Shown here piece after piece: positions 9,626 through 19,112 of a DNA stretch of 64,000 bases. The notes below the pieces were generated by a model. It was not told where the DNA came from and made no database searches. It saw only the letters and a list, made by a program, of their open reading frames with translations. Both the position numbers and the translations under genes were made by a program. Origin of the DNA: Nitzschia sp. pyKryTriq1 (taxonomy: Eukaryota > Bacillariophyta > Bacillariophyceae > Bacillariales > Bacillariaceae); contig OY101125.1 of NCBI GenBank assembly GCA_956465555.1, positions 932,501 to 996,500 of the forward strand. The letters run 5' to 3'. Within the stretch, counting starts at the first letter, position 1; every line of letters starts with the position of its first letter.

Positions 9626-12520
9626 ATGCCAACGATACCAGAATCTCCTCGAAGAAACAGCAACGCCGCTTCGGCTGGTGGCAATCCAGTAAAGAACGAT
9701 CCAGCGTTGATGGTCTTGATGGAGCGTCTTGATATAGTGGACAGCTACGATCAATTCCAGAATTGGAAATCCGATTTCTTGGACCGTTTTGAATACTTTC
9801 TGGGTGAGCAGGGGAGCGAAGAAGCCCTCAAAGCATACGAGCATTTTCGTCAATCTCGGATGGAAAAGGTCGTCAAGAAAGTCGAGCGATTGTCGGATTA
9901 TAGAGAAAAGGGCGATGTGAGTGTGGAACGTGTTTCTGTTCGAGCCCGAAACGCCATGAATGAAGTGAGTGTCGTCCTGTTGGACGCCGTCAAGGAAGTT
10001 CGTGGTCTTGTACCTCCTACTTCTGCTGACGAAGGCAAGGCTGGATACACAAAGTACCACCTCGGGGCCGTTCTTGTCAATGATGGCTTTCAAGAGTACG
10101 AGAGGCTAGAAAAGTGTCGGGATATAATGGACAAAATGCGGGAGGAATGTGTGCAACAAATTGGTGATGAAAAACTACTTGACGCTATCCGAAAATACGA
10201 CGACGAAGTGAGTCGTTTCGTGTCAATCATGGAGGACCTCGGTCTATATAAGATTATGTTGAAGGGACGCGAATTCGACCCAAACCAGCGCGACAAGCCG
10301 GTAAAGGCAAGTGAAACTGAAGAGCATGCTCTCGACCCCGCTCCAAATCTACCAGAGCTCCCCTTCAATGAAGATGAAGAAGCCGAGGAAGTTCCCAGCG
10401 AGGAAATCCCTGTAGAAATCGAGGAAGACGCAGTCGTCGAGGATCCCCCGCTAGAAACGCCTAAATCAGAGGAGAAACGCCGGCGGTCGTCGAGAAAGAA
10501 CTACGATGTTAAGGGAGCATGGGGTGGTATGCCGATGGATTTTGGTGACGCATCAAGTTCGTCACCGAAGGTGAAACAAGATTTGGCTAATAGCCCAAGG
10601 AAAAAGGTCACCTCACCGACGAAGAAGAAGCAGCCAGACCAAGTATTCGTCACGCCTGCCCGTGGCGCCAAAAAAACTGCAAAAATCACTATTGACGATG
10701 ATATCTCTGGTGGCATTAAGATACAGAGTCCGCCGAATCTAGTCACTAGCGGCGAGGATGACGACGATGGTGCGGGTTCGGTGGCAGATGGCTCAGTTGG
10801 CGGGAAGTCCTTCACTTCCGAAACTGCTCGTGTGTTCGAAACGGATACCCCTAGAACAAAAAAGAAGAAGCTTGAATGGCTGAGTGTCAAGACTAGTAGG
10901 AACAAGACAGCAGCGGTCCCTAACAAAGAGGCGAAATCAAAATCGAAGATTGGCAAGTTAAAGTCACCTAAGCCTCCCAGACCATCTTCAACGAAGGAGC
11001 TTACAACGAAAACTCAGGACAAGGGATGGAACATGCCCATGGATGAGGACGCAGATGCATCTTCGGTATGGTCAAGATCAAAGCCACCAACGCCAAAGGG
11101 TTCTAAATCAAAACTTTCGGTTGATGCGGCAAATCTAAGCTCGGCATCCAGCGATGTGCCAATCGGTCCCGGCATAAAGGTGCGAAGGGTCCCCCGTGCA
11201 GAACCCGAGACGGAAAAAGTAGAAGAGCCAGATATCAATCCCGAAGCAAGTTATGACGAGGAAGAGAACATAGAAACAATGGAAAAACTCGACACTGCAG
11301 CCGACTGTGGCTCTACAAATACTCAACCGGAGGAAACAGCTATCGAAAATGTAGAAGACCACGAATCCAATGCTGACAACGTCGAACATGACGCTCAGAG
11401 CGATATTTTGCAGAACGTATCAAAAGAAGCTAGTGAAGTGACGACTGCTGCAAGTCTGCCAGACGATGGGCATGTCGCGACACATCACCACCATACAAAC
11501 GCAACCAACACTGTCCAACATCACACTGACATCGAAGAAAAACACGTGTACGAGACTGTCCATCGAACGGTCAAAACTACCTACGAAACTGATCACTTGC
11601 ACCATCACACTATTAACGATGGTAGAATTCACCACGGTACGAGGATACATAGAGGTATCGATTGGATTGGAACCGTCCCGAAAGTGGAAGCTGGTGAAGT
11701 TGTCCGCGACACTGGATTCTATGTCACTGGTAAGGTGAGGAGAGCGAGCAACATACGAATGCTCACCTTTTGTGGCATTGATGACACCATTGATCCTCGC
11801 CTTTTGGGGATCATGGCTCAATGTTATCCGTTGGTCGAGTTCGCAGTTTTGATGCGACCGGAGATGGCGGGGCAGCCACGCTACGCGTCTGCAGAATATC
11901 TTCAGCGACTGGCGCGAGTTCAAGTCAAATCAGAGGGCAGAATGAATCTAGCAGCACATCTTTGCGCCGCCTTGGTTGAGGAGATTTTCAATGGGAACGA
12001 CGAGATTCTTGGACGGCTTGCTGACATGCAATTCCGTCGCGTACAACTCAACGCTACCTCTGCCTATGGGGTCAATACTCACGACATCGGAAGATATGTC
12101 GATTCTTTTATCACTGCTGCAAAGCAGCACCCAAATCTCGAGATTTCGATACAAGCAAATGATGAAAATCGTCCATTTTGGCAAGGTGTTTTGAATGATG
12201 GAGAAGTTCCGAATAATGTGACAATTTTGTTCGATTCTTCCTTGGGGAGAGGAGTAGTGCCTGAATCCTGGCCGATGGCTCCTACAGGCTACAGAGTTGG
12301 CTACGCTGGTGGGATAGGCCTTGGAGGAAGAAACATGACCAAGAGGGTACTAGGCGAGATTCTGAGCGCTGGAAATAATCAGGCTGTCTGGGTGTCGATG
12401 GAATCAAGCATGCGATGCACCAAGAATGGAAAGGACGTCTTTGATCTCGAAAAGTGCTACGAAGTAATCGATGTTGCACAGGAATGCAAAATCCACTTGC
12501 ATCCTAGTTTTGTGCACTAG
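9626..12520 (+). CDS. Disordered/His-rich protein with C-terminal TrpF-like TIM-barrel domain
   Basis: The product has 964 residues from ATG 9626; the open frame starts six codons earlier at a GTG. Residues about 30-230 form a helical, charged N-terminal region. Residues 230-610 are acidic then Lys/Ser/Pro-rich, with two copies of a W-x-x-(x)-M-P-M-D motif near 298 and 468. A His-rich segment lies at about 616-676. Residues about 710-964 look like a phosphoribosylanthranilate-isomerase (TrpF) type barrel: strand-1 motif LTFCGIDD (TrpF has KICG, with the catalytic Cys), RVQLNAT (TrpF VQLHG), an ILFDSS strand, YAGGIG (TrpF LAGGL) and VWVSMESS followed by FDLEKCYEVI (TrpF VDVSSG then K-D-P-EKI). 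The fold call is my motif inference. Real TrpF is far smaller and stands alone or is fused to other Trp enzymes, so tryptophan synthesis is unlikely to be the role. There is no targeting signal. Confidence 0.75.
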   Translation: MPTIPESPRRNSNAASAGGNPVKNDPALMVLMERLDIVDSYDQFQNWKSDFLDRFEYFLGEQGSEEALKAYEHFRQSRMEKVVKKVERLSDYREKGDVSVERVSVRARNAMNEVSVVLLDAVKEVRGLVPPTSADEGKAGYTKYHLGAVLVNDGFQEYERLEKCRDIMDKMREECVQQIGDEKLLDAIRKYDDEVSRFVSIMEDLGLYKIMLKGREFDPNQRDKPVKASETEEHALDPAPNLPELPFNEDEEAEEVPSEEIPVEIEEDAVVEDPPLETPKSEEKRRRSSRKNYDVKGAWGGMPMDFGDASSSSPKVKQDLANSPRKKVTSPTKKKQPDQVFVTPARGAKKTAKITIDDDISGGIKIQSPPNLVTSGEDDDDGAGSVADGSVGGKSFTSETARVFETDTPRTKKKKLEWLSVKTSRNKTAAVPNKEAKSKSKIGKLKSPKPPRPSSTKELTTKTQDKGWNMPMDEDADASSVWSRSKPPTPKGSKSKLSVDAANLSSASSDVPIGPGIKVRRVPRAEPETEKVEEPDINPEASYDEEENIETMEKLDTAADCGSTNTQPEETAIENVEDHESNADNVEHDAQSDILQNVSKEASEVTTAASLPDDGHVATHHHHTNATNTVQHHTDIEEKHVYETVHRTVKTTYETDHLHHHTINDGRIHHGTRIHRGIDWIGTVPKVEAGEVVRDTGFYVTGKVRRASNIRMLTFCGIDDTIDPRLLGIMAQCYPLVEFAVLMRPEMAGQPRYASAEYLQRLARVQVKSEGRMNLAAHLCAALVEEIFNGNDEILGRLADMQFRRVQLNATSAYGVNTHDIGRYVDSFITAAKQHPNLEISIQANDENRPFWQGVLNDGEVPNNVTILFDSSLGRGVVPESWPMAPTGYRVGYAGGIGLGGRNMTKRVLGEILSAGNNQAVWVSMESSMRCTKNGKDVFDLEKCYEVIDVAQECKIHLHPSFVH

Positions 12521-12658
12521 ACGACGAGTACTCGTACAATAAATATACTGTTCAATTGTAGATGTGTAATGCGAAAAATGTTTCTAAAAAGAAATCATAT
12601 TTTTTGTGATGAACGTGACCATATGTCGTCTTGGAACAGATGAAATGGTCAACATGGC

Positions 12659-12967
12659 TCATGAATATTTTGGGTAGCGACTGGCCATTTTCTGCTTCCT
12701 GATTTCGTCGCGAATATTCGTGATGGGCATTGCAAGATCACCTTGGGTTTTCATTCTCTCGCCAACTTCAGTAGGTTCCAAGTAATCGGGGCGAGCGTAG
12801 TAGTTCGTGTGATCTTCATTCTTGAATGGTGTGAAGGTGATGGGGGCGGCGAGGTTACCTTCCTTTTTCATTTGGTTAGCCATGCCAGTGGATTTGAGCT
12901 TGATGCCACCCTTGGCCCAGGCGGGCTTTTCCCAGAGCCCATCATCACAGTCGTCGTGGTAGCTCAT
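12659..12967 (-). CDS. WEKPAW-repeat small protein, copy A
   Basis: This is a 102-residue protein from ATG 12967. It starts with an acidic tip, then the invariant head DGLWEKPAWAKGGIKLKSTG (residues 9-28). One repeat unit beginning GNLAAPITFTPFKNEDHTN follows, and the chain ends in a short unit GDLAMPITNIRDEIRK. The same architecture occurs in the genes at 14323 and 20602. No known domain is recognised. The regular spacing of LA(A/M)PIT and E-V-G motifs suggests a short repeat fold or a linear-motif array that binds a partner. It is convergent with the TrpF-like gene (138 bases between stops). Confidence 0.8.
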   Translation of the reverse strand: MSYHDDCDDGLWEKPAWAKGGIKLKSTGMANQMKKEGNLAAPITFTPFKNEDHTNYYARPDYLEPTEVGERMKTQGDLAMPITNIRDEIRKQKMASRYPKYS

Positions 12968-14322
12968 TTTCTGAAAGAGGTACGTCTATTTGCTGAAGGA
13001 AGACAAAATTATGGCAGAAGATCAAAATTTGCTGCGATAGATATTCGTATGTTCTATTTATTCATTGACGGAACGAAAAGAAAAGATCTTCGAAGATGAT
13101 ATTTTTTGTTGATCTTGGTTGGAAAAATCGAAGTGTCTTGGGGCAAGAAAAGTTACTTAACAGATTCGTGACCTGTGGGCATATATAAGGGCTGGTGATG
13201 CCCATTCGCAATTATGATACCGAGTATGCGGCATACTCGTACAGGTGAGAGTAATAGTGCGAGACTCCGACTCCTCTCCCGTCAGTGTCGGTGGAGGTGG
13301 AGGGGAGAATAAGGGAGTGACGGAGAGACGCAAATCTACTACATCTGCAGAACGAGACTATGACGTGCAGATGATGCCATTATTGTTGAATACAGTACCC
13401 GACGACTACTACTTGTACTACTACTCTGCATGTTGCCATCAATTTGCGACTGACTCTCTCTTCAATAATACAAAATTGGCCACACGCAATGAGAAAATAG
13501 CTCGGCGCTGTCTTTGCGATAAAGTAAAGGGCGTTCTCCTAAACCAACCGTCTTCCACCGCGCCCCGCAACTTCGCTTTCAGGCAGTGGACTGGTTGGTT
13601 TTGGCAGCAACAAGCGATCGTCGTTGGGCTGTCCGCTGCAAGAAGTCTGATGTTCCTTCGAGTATGATATTTTCCCTGTTGGGGTCTAACTCTAATTTAT
13701 GGCTGCTCGAGAACAAGAAAGCCTTGATCGGATGTCATATGGGTTTCTCGTCGGCCCTCGCAAACAGAACCCACAAAACCGGTCCGAAGAAAATAATCGC
13801 AGTCAATGAACTATAAAAGGATGATACGGAGGCATATAACTGATCACATGAGATGGCAAAAACTCGAAGGCTCTACCAAATTTTTGGACCCCTTGACCTG
13901 ACATTGATTCTTGCACTCCGAGCTGAAGCTTAGACACGGATCCTCGGAACATACATCGACACCGAGGAAGGACTCTCTATCTGTTTTGCTGGTGAAATAC
14001 GTAGACGTACTAGAGTGCTTGCCCTTGCTCCTCTGATTTACTTTTCATCAGCAATGCACGAAGCTGTACTGGCACATTACAGACACGAACAAAACCAGTC
14101 CGTGGCAAAGATATTTTTGGAGTAAAATATATGCTCGGAGGCTGACTATCGACCTCGTCTCCAACGCTATACGACTCCAAGTGAAACTCGATGGTTCTTT
14201 TCGGTTACAATTTCCTAGAAAGGTATTGTTTATCTCTTTATGATCAGGCATGGATCACCGCACTTCTTTCTGACCCTCCAATCGTAGAGGTCTCCCGATC
14301 TATTATAAACAAACATCCTGCT
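12968..14322. other. Intergenic, 1.35 kb
   Basis: I see no supported gene. A TATATAAGG-like box lies at about 13182-13190, about 215 bases upstream of the copy A start; TATATA reads the same on both strands, so it may serve that minus-strand gene. Short plus-strand open frames at 13245-13816 show no coding features that I trust. Confidence 0.45.
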
Positions 14323-14721
14323 TTAGCCTCCCTTTTTCGCTTTTCTAAGCTCGTCACGGATATTGGTAATAGGCATGGCCAAGTTTTCCCCTTGCTTGAC
14401 GGCTTCACCAACTTCGGTTTTTCGGAGAACTTCGGCGTTTGCAACCTTGTTGGAGTGATCTTCGTTCTTGTACGGCGTAAAAGTGATCGGGGCCGCCAAG
14501 TCATAACCTTCCTTGGCAGCAGCGCCAACATCGCTGGCTTTTAGGAGCTCTGGGTTGGCCACCTTGTTGGAGTGGTCTTGGTTCTTGTAGGGGGTAAATG
14601 TAATGGGGGCCGCGAGGTTCCCAGCTTGCTTCATTTGATCCGCCTTCCCAGTCGATCTAAGCTTCACTCCGCCTTTGGCCCAGGCGGGTTTTTCCCAGAG
14701 TCCATCGTCCTCTTCAGCCAT
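14323..14721 (-). CDS. WEKPAW-repeat small protein, copy B (longest)
   Basis: This is a 132-residue protein from ATG 14721. It has the head DGLWEKPAWAKGGVKL, then two full units of about 39 residues. Each unit has (G/D)-(N/L)-LAAPITFTPYKN, (Q/E)DHSNKVAN and a helix-like E-V-G segment. A truncated last unit, ENLAMPITNIRDELRK, follows. It has one unit more than copies A and 20602, so unit number varies between paralogues. The protein is soluble, small and mildly basic, without a signal. Both copies A and B are on the minus strand and separated by 1.35 kb, a tandem arrangement. The function is unknown. Confidence 0.85.
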   Translation of the reverse strand: MAEEDDGLWEKPAWAKGGVKLRSTGKADQMKQAGNLAAPITFTPYKNQDHSNKVANPELLKASDVGAAAKEGYDLAAPITFTPYKNEDHSNKVANAEVLRKTEVGEAVKQGENLAMPITNIRDELRKAKKGG

Positions 14722-15430
14722 CGTAAATGAGGCAAGTTATTATTAAAACAATCGGTTGGTCAAAATGACAAATTGGCTCTCGGGATATTGGGACTGCCGA
14801 CGTTGATCGTTGGCGGAGTTACTCTACTAGTAGAGTAGCCAAAACGTTATTATTGCTTGCTGCGCACCCTACAAGCAGACAAAAGCCCCAAGAAGCTTGA
14901 CGTGCGTCAACTCCGATTGTCTTCGAAGACTTTCTCGATTTCGGGTCATTTGAATTGATGGAAGGTCATTTCTAGCGTCTTGCTTGGTACGTCTCGGACG
15001 AATTCATTACCTATGCCCCTGCCTGTCGTTCGCGCGAGAGTACGGTACTGCACTGTATGCACGATTCGATTCCTCCCCCCTCATCATGTGGCAAGTACTC
15101 GTAATTACTTGTAACAGTTACTGGTACTGTACCTGCCTGGGGGGTATGAGTACTTGCACCGCATCCAAACACCGACATCACGTCTACCGGTACTTCGTAC
15201 ATACCGGTACCTGGTACTGTACCGGTACAGTACAAGTACTGTGTACCTGGTATGTTCGAGTATCGAGTATCACAGGGATCATCGCATCATGCATGCATGC
15301 ATGGCATATGGCATCACGAGTAGTATGAATATGATCACATACATCAGAACTCAGACGATTAGAACAAAAAGGCAACGACTCTCTTCATAGAAGTAGTGTG
15401 CATCTCATAACGGGTATCGAAACGACAACG
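14722..15430. other. Intergenic between divergent genes, palindrome-rich
   Basis: About 0.7 kb lies between copy B (minus strand) and the charged protein at 15431 (plus strand). It contains the perfect 14-base palindrome CTCTACTAGTAGAG at 14822-14835 and a dense GTAC/TACCGGTA island at about 15045-15255. Small open frames there are by-products of the repeat. Confidence 0.6.
15045..15255. repeat. TACCGGTA/GTAC palindrome island
   Basis: This region has many overlapping GTAC, TACCGGTA and GGTACCTGGTAC units, densest at about 15186-15256 (TACCGGTAC copies near 15187, 15203 and 15220). It is the same repeat type as at 1478, 2940 and 44338. Confidence 0.75.
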
Positions 15431-17002
15431 ATGGAAGATCCACTCTCAGAGCATCCTATAGAAGTCGCAGAAAGTGAGAAAAGCATGGAAGTTATCAGCG
15501 GAGCACTCGAAATCCCCAAAGTTCTGCCCGAGGTATATGGGGATAGTGTTGGCGAGGAAGAGGTGGCTGTAGAAAATTCGAAAATCTTGAATGTTACTTC
15601 AGTGGAAACATCATCGTTGGAGCCTTCATCAGCAGATGTCTTAGAACCTGACGGTCATCTGGGTGGCGTGGCGGAATCGCCTGAAGACGCAACGACGGGA
15701 GATCAAGCTCCTTCTTCACAACAGGGCGAGGAAAAAGATCAGATTGCATGTGAAGAGTTGCAAATACCACCACCAGAGGATGCTACTACACTCAGTATGG
15801 CTGGGACCGAGGAGACTGAAGCAGCAGGAGTGATAATTATATCGGAAGAAGCATCTCAAGATGACATGGAGGGAGAAATAGATGCGAGTCCAGAAGATCT
15901 GCCCGAAGGCGATACTTCCTCCTCGGCGAATGCGCTGCTTGTTTCTCAAGAAGCTTCTAATGTCGGCAGTTGTGGAGATGATCGAGTCGAAAGTATTGGG
16001 AATATTTCTGAACATGCAGCTTATACGATCGATACTGAACAGAAGACATCCGTTACTTCCCCTGTAGCTGTCGAGCCAAACGAATTGAACAAGAAAGAAA
16101 AGATGAAATTAAAGGTAGTGAATTCAGACGGTAAATTCACTTTCAAGGTGACAGGGGGTGACAAGACCGTAAAATCACAAGAGTCCAGCAAATCGAGCGC
16201 AGCAACAACGCCTACGCCTCGCGAGAAGTCAAAAGTCAAACGAACCGAATCAGGCGACAGAGCAACGCCCCAACGCACCAAATCTTCAGGCCAACCCATT
16301 GGAGGGGGTAAGCAAAGGAATAAAGTGATGAAACCCATCACTCCCAAATCAGCGCCGTCTCAGACGCTGCCCCATAAGCCCCTAATGGATTTGCGCCACA
16401 TCCTCAAAAAGCACCAGAAGAAAACGGACGCTGTGGTACAACCTATTCAACAGGTAGATTTCTATGGCAGCATGTCCGCTATCCCTTTCCTGAAGAAGAC
16501 CAAACCGGAAGAAAAGAAGAAGAAAACGAAGAAACTCCAGCCTTCGATGGCCACAGATGACAATGATGAAATTGAAGCTCCAAACGATAAGCAACAAGAT
16601 GATGTTCTCGTACCAGAGAAACAGAAACTACCAACCAGAGAAGAAATCACAGTGACGCCGCTATATGACGAGGCGCAGCTACACCTGTGGAAGAGCATGA
16701 GTGCTCTCGATAACCAGCTAGATTCAGTTGCACGGCCCCAGGAATCGCTTCCGTTACGACCTGGAATTCGGCGGAAACCAAAGAAAGAGCCTTCAAAAAA
16801 TAGCGTTCGTGCCTTTAGCAGGCCTGAAGACTGGATAAATCGCCCGGAATTGCAGTCACCGACGAAGGGATATCGTTTGGCTTCACCACAACAGCCTCTG
16901 GACGAAGTAGATATCCTCGTAATGGAACCAGAAGATTCACTGGATGGACATCTTCCTCCTCCTCCCTTTGACCAGGGTAACGCATCCTTGGAAATGGCGT
17001 AA
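15431..17002 (+). CDS. Acidic then Lys-rich low-complexity protein
   Basis: The protein has 523 residues from ATG 15431; the frame opens 11 codons earlier with a GTG. No family is recognised. The first 210 residues are Glu/Asp/Ser-rich and acidic. They are followed by a short strand-like element (MKLKVVNSDGKFTFKVTGG, about 226-244), then a Lys/Ser/Thr-Pro-rich region with TPTPREK and TPKSAPS sites, a Lys-rich EEKKKKTKK block and a final section with aromatic motifs (LHLWKSMSALDNQL, FSRPEDWINRPEL). Its style matches the neighbours at 3454, 9626 and 17187. Its stop is 184 bases from the stop of the convergent 17187 gene. It is probably a soluble scaffold-type protein; the function is unknown. 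Confidence 0.7.
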   Translation: MEDPLSEHPIEVAESEKSMEVISGALEIPKVLPEVYGDSVGEEEVAVENSKILNVTSVETSSLEPSSADVLEPDGHLGGVAESPEDATTGDQAPSSQQGEEKDQIACEELQIPPPEDATTLSMAGTEETEAAGVIIISEEASQDDMEGEIDASPEDLPEGDTSSSANALLVSQEASNVGSCGDDRVESIGNISEHAAYTIDTEQKTSVTSPVAVEPNELNKKEKMKLKVVNSDGKFTFKVTGGDKTVKSQESSKSSAATTPTPREKSKVKRTESGDRATPQRTKSSGQPIGGGKQRNKVMKPITPKSAPSQTLPHKPLMDLRHILKKHQKKTDAVVQPIQQVDFYGSMSAIPFLKKTKPEEKKKKTKKLQPSMATDDNDEIEAPNDKQQDDVLVPEKQKLPTREEITVTPLYDEAQLHLWKSMSALDNQLDSVARPQESLPLRPGIRRKPKKEPSKNSVRAFSRPEDWINRPELQSPTKGYRLASPQQPLDEVDILVMEPEDSLDGHLPPPPFDQGNASLEMA

Positions 17003-17186
17003 ACTGATCATCCCCGGCAAAACAGTAGGTGAATTTCAGTAAAAACAATGTGTACGATTCATTCGGTGGGCTTCTCGCTAGTATGAATGAAAATAGTCTC
17101 AGCATTATGTTCTCGGCTTTTGAATAGATGTCCGGTGGCGCACGAGGTAACGATGATAACTTGCTGTATTTATTGTGGTGGCCCTC

Positions 17187-19112
17187 CTATGAAGACTGTT
17201 TGTTTGGTGCCGAACTCTCGGAGTCCGAGCCCACGTCGCAGTAGTCCTCATCAACCGTTCTGTCACCAGAGACGGGAAGGAGATCTGGCATTTCTGAAAT
17301 ATGGTGGCCTTTATCGTAGCCGGGGAACACCAAGCCCTTTGGGTTCTCGGTGGAAAAAGTCAGCGAGCCCTTGGGCGACATGAATGTAACCTCCAGTAGC
17401 GGATCACCAAATTGTACATCCAGTCCTCCAACCCCAGAGATCAATTTGTGCACATTATGTCCCTCTGGTGCTCGTACTCTGCAGGAAGTCAGTGTAGCTT
17501 TCAAAGCGATTGTCGCAGTTGGATGCTGAGCTGGATCCTTCCATTTTACATAGCATGGAGCAGCCCCACCGACGTCGTGCCCATACATGGTGAGCAAGTC
17601 CCAATGTCGAATTGAATTGTCTGGGAGGGCTTGAACCATTGCTATATGGTCAGGATCCCATCCAAGGACATCATAAACATAGCCTTCGATAAGTCTCGAC
17701 ACCTCACTGGAACGAATTGAATAGTGGTACGGCGTGAGTGTGCCTTTCTCCAACTGAGCAAGTTCCTCACCAAGGGGTCCTGGATTATCAAAGTCTGGAG
17801 CCAAAAGTTCTATATAGCGATTTTCGTCCAATCCAATGTGAGCTGTCTTGGCACCGAGACCCTGTAACGGCCCAACGGGTGAAGGTCGAATGCCTGTCAT
17901 ATCTTCAAACTGATCCATCGCATCTTCCAAATTGGGTACAGCTAGAACAATATGATCAAGGACATTATCCTCCAAGTCGACATCATTGTCATATAAAGTT
18001 CTATCCTCGTCGTTGTAGTCACCATGGACATCCATCCATCGCTGCATCATCTTGTTCATTTTTGTGTCATACGAGTCATGGGACTCGATGGAAGGCCACG
18101 AACCGACAGAAGAAAGGTCATCAAAGGATTCGATTTCAACAGGAACTTGAAGACCTTCTTCTTCTTCCTCTTCGCCTTCTTCGGCTGGCAACGCAAATTC
18201 AAGAATAAGCTGCTGCTTCACTTTGGGTTTCTCTTTCGTAGTCTTTCCGGCTTGGACGCCCTTAGATACGTTGGCTTCAGATTCAGCTTCAATTTCTGAC
18301 GATGCTTCCGATTCTACATCCACAAAATCATTGAGGTCGTCCTGTGTTGACTTTTTACCTTCGCGATCGTCATCCAATGTAGGGGTCACAGCCCTAATCA
18401 CCTCTTCTTCCGGTTCCTCGCCCGATGAAGAATCGTCATCGATAATGAGAGAAGGTTTTACCGGTGATGATTTCTTTGGCTTCTCTTCGTCGTCTTCGTC
18501 GAGGGGCAATGCCGGTATCGGGAATGCCCTAGGTGGCGATCTGGTCTTCTTTTTCGGGCTCAAAAGCTTATTTTCGTTTTGGTGCACCAAATCTTGTTTG
18601 GCGACCATTTTATGCTTCCCACTGGTTGGCGACACAATGTCTTCGTAGGCAGTGCGCCAGTCAGATTTAATCGAGCCAGGTGGTGGCTTGTAGCCGGCTG
18701 GCTTCGTTTCTTTCGCTTTTCGAACCGATTCCGAGATGGTCTTGTTGGGGTTTTTGCTAAGCACACTCGTCCAAGTGCTTCTAGCAGGTCTGGGTGAAAG
18801 CTTTTGTACCACGACTCTAGATTTCATTTTCCGTCGCTCCTCTTTCTTCTTGGCTCGTTCAACCGCCTGTTCGGTTGCCTTTTGCTTGATTTCTGGTTTG
18901 GCATTTACAACGGTCATCAGCGAAGGTGCGTCCTCCATTTTTATCCTCATCTGGAAGGTGCCTCTCTTTTTGGGATCATAGTTGCCCCTACGGTTGTACC
19001 GACTGGGAGCCGCATCGTTTTTCTCAGATCGACTTTGCTGGAATTCTAAGCCACTCTTCCATCCCGACATGGACGGCTTGGCCAATGTCAAGGGAGACTT
19101 TGGGGTCGACAT
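17187..19112 (-). CDS. Disordered protein with C-terminal glyoxalase-like domain
   Basis: The product has 641 residues from ATG 19112. Residues 1-370 are disordered and basic then acidic, with Trp motifs (MSGWKSGLEFQ, STWTSVLSKN, SDWRTAYEDIV) and a Lys/Arg-rich helix at about 80-100. Residues about 380-590 match the glyoxalase-like (VOC superfamily, Glyoxalase_3 type) pattern: DHIVLAVPNLEDA, then F-E-x-x-TGIRPSPVGPLQGLGAKTA, HIGLDENRYIELLAPD, PYHYSIRS and a second half ending in GDPLLEVTFMSPKG. VOC enzymes bind a metal through His and Glu; DHIV His, HIGL His and IELL Glu are present, but I cannot tell which act. Family members stand alone, so the long disordered extension is odd. This is the second case in the cluster of an enzyme-like fold on a disordered tail. 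Confidence 0.8.
   Translation of the reverse strand: MSTPKSPLTLAKPSMSGWKSGLEFQQSRSEKNDAAPSRYNRRGNYDPKKRGTFQMRIKMEDAPSLMTVVNAKPEIKQKATEQAVERAKKKEERRKMKSRVVVQKLSPRPARSTWTSVLSKNPNKTISESVRKAKETKPAGYKPPPGSIKSDWRTAYEDIVSPTSGKHKMVAKQDLVHQNENKLLSPKKKTRSPPRAFPIPALPLDEDDEEKPKKSSPVKPSLIIDDDSSSGEEPEEEVIRAVTPTLDDDREGKKSTQDDLNDFVDVESEASSEIEAESEANVSKGVQAGKTTKEKPKVKQQLILEFALPAEEGEEEEEEGLQVPVEIESFDDLSSVGSWPSIESHDSYDTKMNKMMQRWMDVHGDYNDEDRTLYDNDVDLEDNVLDHIVLAVPNLEDAMDQFEDMTGIRPSPVGPLQGLGAKTAHIGLDENRYIELLAPDFDNPGPLGEELAQLEKGTLTPYHYSIRSSEVSRLIEGYVYDVLGWDPDHIAMVQALPDNSIRHWDLLTMYGHDVGGAAPCYVKWKDPAQHPTATIALKATLTSCRVRAPEGHNVHKLISGVGGLDVQFGDPLLEVTFMSPKGSLTFSTENPKGLVFPGYDKGHHISEMPDLLPVSGDRTVDEDYCDVGSDSESSAPNKQSS

Noticed and set aside
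13245-13816. Plus-strand frames of 140 and 76 residues
   Set aside because: They overlap in different frames, have no domain or targeting features, and no splice pattern joins them convincingly.
15045-15255. CRISPR-like array of repeats
   Set aside because: The units are irregular palindromes without equal spacers, in a eukaryotic nuclear genome; this is not a CRISPR array.
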